NCBI GenBank assembly: GCA_029721515.1
Contig: CM056551.1
Span: 31,233,220 to 31,297,219 of the forward strand
Source: Synanceia verrucosa
Lineage: Eukaryota > Chordata > Actinopteri > Perciformes > Synanceiidae
DNA length: 64,000 nucleotides
Direction of reading: 5' to 3'
The notes under the pieces were generated by a model that was not told the DNA's origin, did not search any database, and saw nothing but the letters and a program-made list of their open reading frames with translations. Positions 22,601-35,300 of this stretch are shown piece after piece. The number at the start of each line of letters is the position of its first letter. Within the stretch, counting starts at the first letter, position 1. The position numbers were made by a program, and so were the translations under genes.

Positions 22601-25600
22601 TTAGAGAAACATGAAGGAACATTAGAGGAACATTAGAGGAACATGAAGGAACATTAGAGAAACATGAAGGAACATTAGAGGAACATTAGAGGAACATTAG
22701 AGAAACATGAAGGAACATTAGAGGAACATTAGAGGAACATGAAGGAACATTAGAGGAACACTGGAGAAACATTAAGGAACATTAGAGGAACATTGGAGAA
22801 ACATTAAGGAACATTAGAGGAACATTAGAGACACATGAAGGAACATTAGAGGAACATTAAGGAACATTAGAGGAACATTAGAGAAACATGAAGGAACATT
22901 AAGGAACATTAAAGAAACATTAGAGAAACATTAAGGAACATTAGAGGAACATTAGAGAAACATGAAGGAACATTAGAGGAACATTAAGGAACATTAAAGA
23001 AACATTAGAGAAACATTAAGGAACATGAGAGGAACATTAGAGAAACATGAAGGAACATTAGAGGAACATTAAGGAACATTAGAGAAATGTTAGAGAAACA
23101 TGAAGGAACATTAGAGGAACATTAAGGAACATTAGAGAAACGTTAGAGAAACATGAAGGAACATTAGAGGAACATTAAGGAACATTAGAGGAACATCAGA
23201 GGAACATTAAGGAACATTAGAGGAACATTAAGGAACATTAGAGGAACATGAAGGAACATTAGAAAAACATTAGAGGAACATTAGAGAAAACTTAAGGAAC
23301 ATTAGAGAAACGATAGAGGAAAGTTAGGGAAATGTTAGAGGAACATTAGAGAAACGTTAGAGGAAAGTTAGGGAAATGTTAGAGGAACGTTAGAGAAACG
23401 TTAGAGGAAAGTTAGGGAAATGTTAGAGGAACATTAGAGGAACATTAGAGAAACGTTAGGCAAATGTTAGAGGAACATTAGAGAAACGATAGAGGAAAGT
23501 TAGGGAAATGTTAGAGGAACATTAGAGAAATGTTAGAGGAAAGTTAGGGAAATGTTAGAGGAACATTAGAGGAACATTAGAGAAACGTTAGAGGAAAGTT
23601 AGGGAAATGTTAGAGGAACATTAGAGAAACGATAGAGGAAAGTTAGGGAAATGTTAGAGGAACATTAGAGAAACGTTAGAGGAAAGTTAGGGAAATGTTA
23701 GAGGAACATTAGAGAAACGATAGAGGAAAGTTAGGGAAATGTTAGAGGAACATTAGAGAAACGTTAGAGGAAAGTTAGGGAAATGTTAGAGGAACATTAG
23801 AGAAACGATAGAGGAAAGTTAGGGAAATGTTAGAGGAACATTAGAGAAACGTTAGAGGAAAGTTAGGGAAATGTTAGAGGAACATTAGAGAAATGATGGA
23901 GGAAAGTTAGGGAAATGTTAGAGGAACATTAGTGAAACGTTAGAGGAAAGTTAGGGAAATGTTAGAGGAACATTAGAGAAACGTTAGAGGAAAGTTAGGG
24001 AAATGTTAGAGGAACATTAGAGAAATGTTAGAGAAACGTTAGAGGAAAGTTAGGGAAATGTTAGAGGAACATTAGAGAAACGTTAGAGGAAAGTTAGGGA
24101 AATGTTAGAGGAACATTAGAGAAATGTTAGAGAAACGTTAGAGGAAAGTTAGGGAAATGTTAGAGGAACATTAGAGAAATGTTAGAGGAAAGTTAGGGAA
24201 ATGTTAGAGGAACATTAGAGAAACGTTAGAGGAAAGTTAGGGAAATGTTAGAGGAACATTAGAGAAATGTTAGAGAAACGTTAGAGGAAAGTTAGGGAAA
24301 TGTTAGAGGAACATTAGAGAAACGATAGAGGAAAGTTAGGGAAATGTTAGAGGAACATTAGAGAAATGTTAGAGAAACGTTAGAGGAAAGTTAGGGAAAT
24401 GTTAGAGGAACATTAGAGAAACGTTAGAGGAAAGTTAGGGAAATGTTAGAGGAACATTAGAGAAATGTTAGAGAAACGTTAGAGGAAAGTTAGGGAAATG
24501 TTAGAGGAACATTAGAGAAACGTTAGAAGAAAGTTAGGGAAATGTTAGAGGAACATTAGAGAAATGTTAGAGGAAAGTTAGGGAAATGTTAGAGGAACAT
24601 TAGAGAAACGTTAGAGGAAAGTTAGGGAAATGTTAGAGGAACATTAGAGAAACGTTAGAGGAAAGTTAGGGAAATGTTAGAGGAACATTAGAGAAATGTT
24701 AGAGAAACGTTAGAGGAAAGTTAGGGAAATGTTAGAGGAACATTAGAGAAACGATAGAGGAAAGTTAGGGAAATGTTAGAGGAACATTAGAGAAATGTTA
24801 GAGAAACGTTAGAGGAAAGTTAGGGAAATGTTAGAGGAACATTAGAGAAACGTTAGAGGAAAGTTAGGGAAATGTTAGAGGAACATTAGAGAAACGTTAG
24901 CGAAAAGTTAGGGAAATGTTAGAGGAACATTAGAGAAATGTTAGAGAAATGTTAGAGGAAAGTTAGGGAAATGTTAGAGGAACATTAGAGAAATGTTAGA
25001 GGAAAGTTAGGGAAATGTTAGAGGAACATTAGAGAAATGTTAGAGGAAAGTTAGGGAAATGTTAGAGGAACATTAGAGAAACGTTAGCGGAAAGTTAGGG
25101 AAATGTTAGAGGAACATTAGAGAAATGTTAGAGAAATGTTAGAGGAAAGTTAGGGAAATGTTAGAGGAACATTAGAGAAATGTTAGAGGAAAGTTAGGGA
25201 AATGTTAGAGGAACATTAGAGAAATGTTAGAGGAAAGTTAGGGAAATGTTAGAGGAACATTAGAGAAATGTTAGAGAAACGTTAGAGGAAAGTTAGGGAA
25301 ATGTTAGAGGAACATTAGAGAAATGTTAGAGAAACGTTAGAGGAAAGTTAGGGAAATGTTAGAGGAACATTAGAGAAATGTTAGAGAAACGTTAGAGGAA
25401 AGTTAGGGAAATGTTAGAGGAACATTAGAGAAATGTTAGAGAAACGTTAGAGGAAAGTTAGGGAAATGTTAGAGGAACATTAGAGAAATGTTAGAGAAAT
25501 GTTAGAGGAAAGTTAGGGAAATGTTAGAGGAACATTAGAGAAATGTTAGAGGAAAGTTAGGGAAATGTTAGAGGAACATTAGAGAAACGTTAGAGGAAAG

Positions 25601-28600
25601 TTAGGGAAATGTTAGAGGAACATTAGAGAAACGATAGAGGAAAGTTAGGGAAATGTTAGAGGAACATTAGAGAAATGTTAGAGAAACGTTAGAGGAAAGT
25701 TAGGGAAATGTTAGAGGAACATTAGAGAAACGTTAGAGGAAAGTTAGGGAAATGTTAGAGGAACATTAGAGAAATGTTAGAGAAACGTTAGAGGAAAGTT
25801 AGGGAAATGTTAGAGGAACATTAGAGAAACGTTAGAGGAAAGTTAGGGAAATGTTAGAGGAACATTAGAGAAACGTTAGAGGAAAGTTAGGGAAATGTTA
25901 GAGGAACATTAGAGAAACGTTAGAGGAAAGTTAGGGAAATGTTAGAGGAACATTAGAGAAACGTTAGAGGAAAGTTAGGGAAATGTTAGAGGAACATTAG
26001 AGAAATGTTAGAGAAACGTTAGAGGAAAGTTAGGGAAATGTTAGAGGAACATTAGAGAAACGATAGAGGAAAGTTAGGGAAATGTTAGAGGAACATTAGA
26101 GAAATGTTAGAGAAACGTTAGAGGAAAGTTAGGGAAATGTTAGAGGAACATTAGAGAAACGTTAGAGGAAAGTTAGGGAAATGTTAGAGGAACATTAGAG
26201 AAACGTTAGCGAAAAGTTAGGGAAATGTTAGAGGAACATTAGAGAAATGTTAGAGAAATGTTAGAGGAAAGTTAGGGAAATGTTAGAGGAACATTAGAGA
26301 AATGTTAGAGGAAAGTTAGGGAAATGTTAGAGGAACATTAGAGAAATGTTAGAGGAAAGTTAGGGAAATGTTAGAGGAACATTAGAGAAACGTTAGCGGA
26401 AAGTTAGGGAAATGTTAGAGGAACATTAGAGAAATGTTAGAGAAATGTTAGAGGAAAGTTAGGGAAATGTTAGAGGAACATTAGAGAAATGTTAGAGGAA
26501 AGTTAGGGAAATGTTAGAGGAACATTAGAGAAATGTTAGAGGAAAGTTAGGGAAATGTTAGAGGAAAATTAGAGAAAAGTTAGAGAAAAGATAGAGGAAA
26601 GTTAGGGAAATGTTAGAGGAACATTAGAGAAATGTTAGAGAAACGTTAGAGGAAAGTTAGGGAAATGTTAGAGGAACATTAGAGAAATGTTAGAGAAACG
26701 TTAGAGGAAAGTTAGGGAAATGTTAGAGGAACATTAGAGAAATGTTAGAGAAACGTTAGAGGAAAGTTAGGGAAATGTTAGAGGAACATTAGAGAAATGT
26801 TAGAGAAATGTTAGAGGAAAGTTAGGGAAATGTTAGAGGAACATTAGAGAAATGTTAGAGGAAAGTTAGGGAAATGTTAGAGGAACATTAGAGAAATGTT
26901 AGAGGAAAGTTAGGGAAATGTTAGAGGAACATTAGAGAAATGTTAGAGGAAAGTTAGGGAAATGTTAGAGGAACATTAGAGAAATGTTAGAGAAACGTTA
27001 GAGGAAAGTTAGGGAAATGTTAGAGGAACATTAGAGAAATGTTAGAGAAACGTTAGAGGAAAGTTAGGGAAATGTTAGAGGAACATTAGAGAAATGTTAG
27101 AGAAACGTTAGAGGAAAGTTAGGGAAATGTTAGAGGAACATTAGAGAAATGTTAGAGAAACGTTAGAGGAAAGTTAGGGAAATGTTAGAGGAACATTAGA
27201 GAAATGTTAGAGGAAAGTTAGGGAAATGTTAGAGGAACATTAGAGAAACGTTAGAGAAACGTTAGAGGAAAGTTAGGGAAATGTTAGAGGAACATTAGAG
27301 AAATGTTAGAGAAACGTTAGAGGAAAGTTAGGGAAATGTTAGAGGAACATTAGAGAAATGTTAGAGAAACGTTAGAGGAAAGTTAGGGAAATGTTAGAGG
27401 AACATTAGAGAAATGTTAGAGGAAAGTTAGGGAAATGTTAGAGGAACATTAGAGAAATGTTAGAGGAAAGTTAGGGAAATGTTAGAGGAACATTAGAGAA
27501 ATGTTAGAGGAAAGTTAGGGAAATGTTAGAGGAACATTAGAGAAATGTTAGAGAAACGTTAGAGGAAAGTTAGGGAAATGTTAGAGGAACATTAGAGAAA
27601 TGTTAGAGAAACGTTAGAGGAAAGTTAGGGAAATGTTAGAGGAACATTAGAGAAACGTTAGAGGAAAGTTAGGGAAATGTTAGAGGAACATTAGAGAAAT
27701 GTTAGAGAAGCGTTAGAGTAAATTTAGCGAAATTTTAGCGTAACAATAGAGAAATGTTAGAGAAACGTTAGAGGAAAGTTAGGGAAATGTTAGAGGAACA
27801 TTAGAGAAACGTTAGAGGAAAGTTAGGGAAATGTTAGAGGAACATTAGAGAAATGTTAGAGAAACGTTAGAGGAAAGTTAGGGAAATGTTAGAGGAACAT
27901 CAGAGAAACGTTAGAAGAAAGTTAGGGAAATGTTAGAGGAACATTAGAGAAACGTTAGGGGAAAGTTAGGGAAATGTTAGAGGAACATTAGAGAAATGTT
28001 AGAGAAACGTTAGAGGAAAGTTAGGGAAATTTTAGAGGAACATCAGAGAAACGTTAGAAGAAAGTTAGGGAAATGTTAGAGGAACATCAGAGAAACGTTA
28101 GAAGAAAGTTAGGGAAATGGAGGAACATTAGAGGAACGTCAGAAGAACATTAGAGCAGTAGAGCAATGTTTGAGTTGAGTGACTGAATTTCAGTTGTTGG
28201 AGCTGTAATAGGTTTACCAATTTCTAGTAATAATGTATGGTTATTTATTTTCATTTTGTTATAATCTAAAATCGTGCTGACAGTTGAATTTGAAGTAACT
28301 TTAGTTGTGGTTACTTTCCTACTCATTGCTGTGACAAGCAGGTAAAGGCAGGCAGGTGGCTGAAGGAGGGAGAGAGGCAAACAGGTTGATGACCATTTGA
28401 GTTTGTTTTCATGGTGTAGTATAACGATTTCCTTTTTTCTTTTTGTATCGATAAAGTCAACCACAGGAAGCATTGTGTTGCTCGTTATTTTAATATTTAA
28501 TAAATATTAGGAGGAAAGAATCCTCTGTGAATGCTTTATATTTTTTTTCCTGAACCATGAGTCACCTCAACCAAAACCTTCAGAACACTTTTTTGAAAGG

Positions 28601-29047
28601 TTGCCATAACATCAGTAGTTTCATGAGTTTGTGTTCCTTTAGTCTAACGCTCAATAAAGTTTAAAAACAGAGTTTAAAGCTTAAAAAAAACGAAGTTCTG
28701 TCACACCTGAAGCTCAACAAATTTTGCCCAGATGGAAATTTTTCGGTCGACGTCGATGTGAGTCGGAGAATGAAGCTCCGCCTCCCTCTCCTTCTGCTCC
28801 TGACCTGCACACAAAAAGAAAGAATCACAGTTTTTAAATGAGTTAAAACTGAATGTAATTTGGTGTGACTGATCACGAGTGAGTGTTTGTGCTTAGTGTT
28901 GAGGTCAGAGGTCAGAGGTCGTACTGGTTCCATATCGGTGCTCCTCCACCGTCCAGCCCAAACTGCTGCTGTGAGCTTTAAACTGTTTGTCTGCAACCAC
29001 CTCCAGCTGATGGAAACCCCAGTCTGGAAGAGACACACCACTCATCT

Positions 29048-29093
<46 letters not shown>

Positions 29094-29286
29094 CATTATG
29101 CTGTCACAGGAAGCATCCGTGTCATGTGAGGTCACTTCCTGTCGGTACCTTCAGGACAGCGGAGGTGTTGACATGGACCAGCCGGACCTCAGACTGGATG
29201 GTCTTCCAGGACTCAGAGTCTGTCTCCCTGTTAGAGACGTCCTGCAGTGGGACAGAGTGATGAAAGTTAAATATCTTATGAAACGC

Positions 29287-29323
<37 letters not shown>

Positions 29324-32300
29324 ACTCACAGTGTTTTACAGATTTATTATCCACTCAGTGTCAGGTGTTTAGCTCCTCTGCTCTAAACTAACAGTATCAC
29401 TGATTAGCAGAATATATTTTAATGTTCCTGTGATGGTTAATCCACCAGTATGAGCAACTCTTTAAAGGGACACTATGTTTAGTGTATGTATTTTAAGTAT
29501 TTTATTACCTCAAATCAACGTCTTCATTCATAAATAGATCCTCGTTGGTGTAAAATAACCTATGCCAACACTCTGACTTATCCTCCTTGGTGAAGAATCA
29601 GTTATCTATCTTTACATAGAGCGGGTCGCTCATACAGAGGCTTCCATGTCTTTCCGGTCTATCAAAAACTATGAACTGCCAAGAGGGACATAAAGCACTA
29701 CCTGCTAGTACCTATAGGACAAAATGCATTTCTGCATGTTGCGATTCACTTTTCACAGAGAAGTAAGGTGGAGACACCGGTTTTATTTACCTGGCACTAA
29801 ACTAAAACCTGCACTGCACTTTTGCTCATAATACAAGACCATACTTATGCTGCGCTGAATCTTCTGAATCGCCAATAAAGCGTAAAAGGGCCTTAAAATG
29901 ACAGGAGCTCCAGGCCGGGGATCCACAGTGATAGTGGCCGCCCGGGAGTTGACCCATTCCGCTCACCGTAGTTCAAACCATGTTGCAATGCACGCAAAGT
30001 CAAATTTAACCACTAGATGGGAGAAAATAGCACATAGTGTCCGTTTAATTAAAACTATATCTATAATGATAAAATATAATTATTGTTTTTATCTAGGAAT
30101 TTTAAAATTTACTGTTTTACATAAAAATGTGAAAAAATATCAAAGCACATTCTTATTTCTTATTGACTGAGATGTTAAATTCTTTAGTTACTTCTTGTCA
30201 TTCCTGAACAGAACAATGTGCTTTAGTGGTTGTTCTAGATTAATATCTGAAGAGTTCTGGATCAAATCTGAGTCTAAAAAGGTGAATTCAGTTTAAATTC
30301 CTCACTCCTGTTCAAAATGGTGAAGAGTAGTGAATTCAGTGAGGAAGAAAGAGTCCAGTTAAAGTGAAGAAGATGATGCTGGAGCATCTGATGATGATAT
30401 TGAATCCAGATGTTTCAAGGTGTCAGTACAGATGTGACTCATCTATACACCAGGGGCCTCATGTATCAAAGTAGCGTATGCCAGCTTCCACGTTCATGTT
30501 CAGATGGATCAACAGTGAACTGAGTGTAGAAACTGGTGCTGCTCCACACCAGCTTCACAGCTGCCATACTCCTGGTTCTGATTCTTTCGGTCCATTGGTG
30601 ACACTCAGAGAGGATGCTGGGAAACTGTCACCAGTTGGTAAACAGCTGTGAGGAGCTGTGAGAGGTCTTGGAGCACCACAGGAGGAGCCTGGAGCTGCCA
30701 GAGCCACAAAGGTGCTGGTCGACCAATCAGGAGTGAGCCAGTCGACCCTGAGCCGGACCATGACACCTGTGTTGGACTGGATCCTCCTCATGTCAGCCAG
30801 GTGTATGAAATTCACAAACAATGCAGTTTTAACAAACTAACATTAATGCACAATTTGCAGCGATAGCTGGATTTCCTTATGTAATCAGAGCGGTCGTGTA
30901 GCGGCCAAAGTAGCCTTATGTTGTTATAAATAGGAATTACTGTTTAAAAAGATAAATAAGTTAATTTGAATTTGTAATTTCATAGATAAGTATATTTCAT
31001 GGTTAAAATGATGAATATTATATAGGAAAGTTAAAAGAATTAGGATTCATATGCATAGATTATCTGTTATACATAGACTAAAAATGTGTACTGTCGCTTT
31101 AACAACTGGCCCCTTTAAGAATTCGGCTCCCTTAGAAAGCATCTTACGCTTCTCTTTTCAGATCTCGAGAAGCCGTGGAAGCGAACAGTTTTTCTTACCT
31201 GACTGGCTCTGCATCTCCGGCAGACATTAGAACCTTTTTATTTTATTAGTGGCTAGTTTAGTTCGTTCATGTGTGTTTTGTAACTGTTAAGAAGAAGATT
31301 AAAGTTCAACTTTCATTTTCAAGACGTTTTTGAGTGGACTTATGACAAGTTACATGGACAATGCGAGTGGTCGGAGATTTCCTCAGTGTAAGAAATAGCA
31401 CTTTTCTCAAGGTCTCACAAAGAACAAGCCTCTACAGGTTGACTGCATTCATGTTACAATAAAAGCACCATCACAGTATGCAGATTATTTGTGATACTCA
31501 AATGAATGTGACCAACATCACTGCGAGGTGATCTGGATCAACAGGTGATTCATACATCCTAAATAAAAGCATGGTGGGAACAGGCTGCAGGCAGCATGGT
31601 GCAGGGCGGCTGCAGTAAATATTGACTGGTCATCAGTCTTCCTGCTGACTCATGGTTTGCATGTGTGTCCCTGATTATCATCTACACACTGATAAAGGCA
31701 CAAATATCTTCATCAGCATCTCTCCTGAACTGTGATCCTGTTTCTCATCAGTGTGATCCATCTAGTTCAGCACATGTGGCGTCCAATCCTGTGTTTTTAA
31801 CTCAGGTGATCGTGGCTACACCCTGAAGTTTCTCCTCTTCCTCCTATCGTGATGAGGACAGCACCAGCATGGAGCCTATTTAAATGAATTTTCACAGGTA
31901 TTTATGGGTGTGGTGAGGGAGGAGTCCATGACGATGACATGTGCGCTCAATTCCACGCTGATCAGGATGAATCAAGGGAAGCGACGTGGATTCTGGCGTT
32001 CAAACTGTTTGATTAATCTGGATTTTTGACAGCGTACGATTACAGCGTACACCAGCTCTCAGTATGAAAGCCACCAAGTACTGATACATGAGGCCTGTGG
32101 ACTTACCACTCTCCATAGGTTCTGTGCCGCCATGGAAACGTTGAAGTTGACGTAACCTGACACTTCCTGAGAGTGAGGGCTCATGGGAGCTGCAACATCA
32201 TGACTACAACACACACACACACACACACACACACAGTGTTAGAGCTGAAGATTACAGTGACTGAGCTATAGCTGAGGATCATGGGTAATGTAATGTGTCT

Positions 32301-35300
32301 GAGTGTCAGTTCTCAGATGTTGGACTGTCCCTGAACGCAGCACAGCAGTGAAACTCACCTGTTCAGGAAGCGTGAGGTCATCCCATGAACCAGCTGGATG
32401 ACATCACCGTGACGAACAGGTCGAGGAGGGCTGCTGACCACCAGCTCCTGTCTGAGAGACAGGTGAGACAGGTGAGACAGGACCATGCCTCCCAGCATGC
32501 ACCAGGGCAGACAGGTGCCCTACCTCCCAGGGTCTTTGATGATCCACCAGTTGTTGACGTCTTTGAAAGGATAACAGGTGACCTGCTGCTGGTGAGAACT
32601 GCCACGCCCATTTTCATACCTGAACAGGAAACAGGACGTCATGTCATGGAAGCTTTGAGCCCCGGCTCTCTGACTGGCTGCCGTGAGAGACAGTGACAGC
32701 ACCTGATTGGGTAGTTGGCTCTGTGTGAGTGGAGCCAGCAGGGGATTGGCTGAGAGGCAGAGCTCCTTAACGTCACCTGACTGCCGTAAACCACCTCCAG
32801 AGGCTGACCCTGAGTGATCCTGGAGAGACCACCCTGAGGAGAGAGCAGCCGGTCGATCGATCAGTCAGCCAATCAATCGATAGATCGAACAGTCAGTAAG
32901 ACAAACAGACTATCAATCAATCGGTCAATCAGAGAGTAGTACAGATTGTAGTACAGAGAGTAGTACAGATTGTAGTACAGATTGTAGTACAGAGAGTAGT
33001 ACAGATTGTAGTACAGAGAGTAGTACAGAGAGTAGTACAGATTGTAGTACAGATTGTAGTACAGAGAGTAGTACAGATTGTAGTACAGATTGTAGTACAG
33101 AGAGTAGTACAGATTGTAGTACAGATTGTAGTACAGAGAGTAGTACAGATTGTAGTACAGATTGTAGTACAGATTGTAGTACAGAGAGTAGTACAGATTG
33201 TAGTACAGAGAGTAGTACAGATTGTAGTACAGATTGTAGTACAGATTGTAGTACAGAGAGTAGTACAGATTGTAGTACAGAGAGTAGTACAGATTGTAGT
33301 ACAGATTGTAGTACAGAGAATAGTACAGATTGTAGTACAGAGAGTAGTACAGATTGTAGTACAGATTGTAGTACAGAGAGTAGTACAGATTGTAGTACAG
33401 ATTGTAGTACAGAGAATAGTACAGATTGTAGTACAGATTGTAGTACAGATTGTAGTACAGATTGTAGTACAGAGAGTAGTACAGATTGTAGTACAGAGAG
33501 TAGTACAGAGAGTAGTACAGATTGTAGTACAGATTGTAGTACAGATTGTAGTACAGAGAGTAGTACAGATTGTAGTACAGAGAGTAGTACAGAGAGTAGT
33601 ACAGATTGTAGTACAGATTGTAGTACAGATTGTAGTACAGAGAGTAGTACAGATTGTAGTACAGATTGTAGCACAGAGAGTAGTACAGATTGTAGTACAG
33701 ATTGTAGTACAGAGAATAGTACAGATTGTAGTACAGAGAGTAGTACAGATTGTAGTACAGATTGTAGTACAGAGAGTAGTACAGATTGTAGTACAGAGAG
33801 TAGTACAGATTGTAGTACAGATTGTAGTACAGATTGTAGTACAGAGAGTAGTACAGATTGTAGTACAGAGAGTAGTACAGATTGTAGTACAGAGAGTAGT
33901 ACAGAGAGTAGTACAGATTGTAGTACAGATTGTAGTACAGAGAGTAGTACAGATTGTAGTACAGAGAGTAGTACAGATTGTAGTACAGATTGTAGTACAG
34001 AGAGTAGTACAGATTGTAGTACAGATTGTAGTACAGAGAGTAGTACAGATTGTAGTACAGATTGTAGTACAGAGAGTAGTACAGAGAGTAGTACAGATTG
34101 TAGTACAGATTGTAGTACAGAGAGTAGTACAGATTGTAGTACAGATTGTAGTACAGAGAGTAGTACAGATTGTAGTACAGATTGTAGTACAGAGAGTAGT
34201 ACAGATTGTAGTACAGATTGTAGTACAGAGAGTAGTACAGATTGTAGTACAGATTGTAGTACAGAGAGTAGTACAGAGAGTAGTACAGATTGTAGTACAG
34301 AGAGTAGTACAGATTGTAGTACAGAGAGTAGTACAGAGAGTAGTACAGATTGTAGTACAGAGAGTAGTACAGAGAGTAGTACAGATTGTAGTACAGAGAG
34401 TAGTACAGAGAGTAGTACAGATTGTAGTACAGAGAGTAGTACAGAGAGTAGTACAGATTGTAGTACAGATTGTAGTACAGAGAGTAGTACAGAGAGTAGT
34501 ACAGATTGTAGTACAGCTTGTAGTACAGAGAGTAGTACAGATTGTAGTACAGATTGTAGTACAGAGAGTAGTACAGATTGTAGTACAGAGAGTAGTACAG
34601 AGAGTAGTACAGATTGTAGTACAGAGAGTAGTACAGATTGTAGTACAGATTGTAGTACAGAGAGTAGTACAGATTGTAGTACAGAGAGTAGTACAGAGAG
34701 TAGTACAGATTGTAGTACAGAGAGTAGTACAGAGAGTAGTACAGAGAGTAGTACAGATTGTAGTACAGAGAGTAGTACAGATTGTAGTACAGATTGTAGT
34801 ACAGAGAGTAGTACAGAGAGTAGTACAGAGAGTAGTACAGATTGTAGTACAGAGAGTAGTACAGAGAGTAGTACAGATTGTAGTACAGAGAGTAGTACAG
34901 ATTGTAGTACAGAGAGTAGTACAGAGAGTAGTACAGATTGTAGTACAGAGAGTAGTACAGAGAGTAGTACAGATTGTAGTACAGATTGTAGTACAGAGAG
35001 TAGTACAGAGAGTAGTACAGATTGTAGTACAGAGAGTAGTACAGAGAGTAGTACAGATTGTAGTACAGAGAGTAGTACAGAGAGTAGTACAGAGAGTAGT
35101 ACAGATTGTAGTACAGAGAGTAGTACAGAGAGTAGTACAGATTGTAGTACAGAGAGTAGTACAGAGAGTAGTACAGATTGTAGTACAGAGAGTAGTACAG
35201 AGAGTAGTACAGATTGTAGTACAGAGAGTAGTACAGAGAGTAGTACAGATTGTAGTACAGATTGTAGTACAGAGAGTAGTACAGAGAGTAGTACAGATTG

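Noticed and set aside
22370..28110. Interstitial telomere, because TTAGGG recurs
   Set aside because: The hexamer appears once per longer unit, never as (TTAGGG)n, so it is a chance part of the minisatellite.
30555..30866. Small ORFs as host genes
   Set aside because: The plus-strand frame is a decayed Harbinger transposase segment bounded by the element's terminal repeats.
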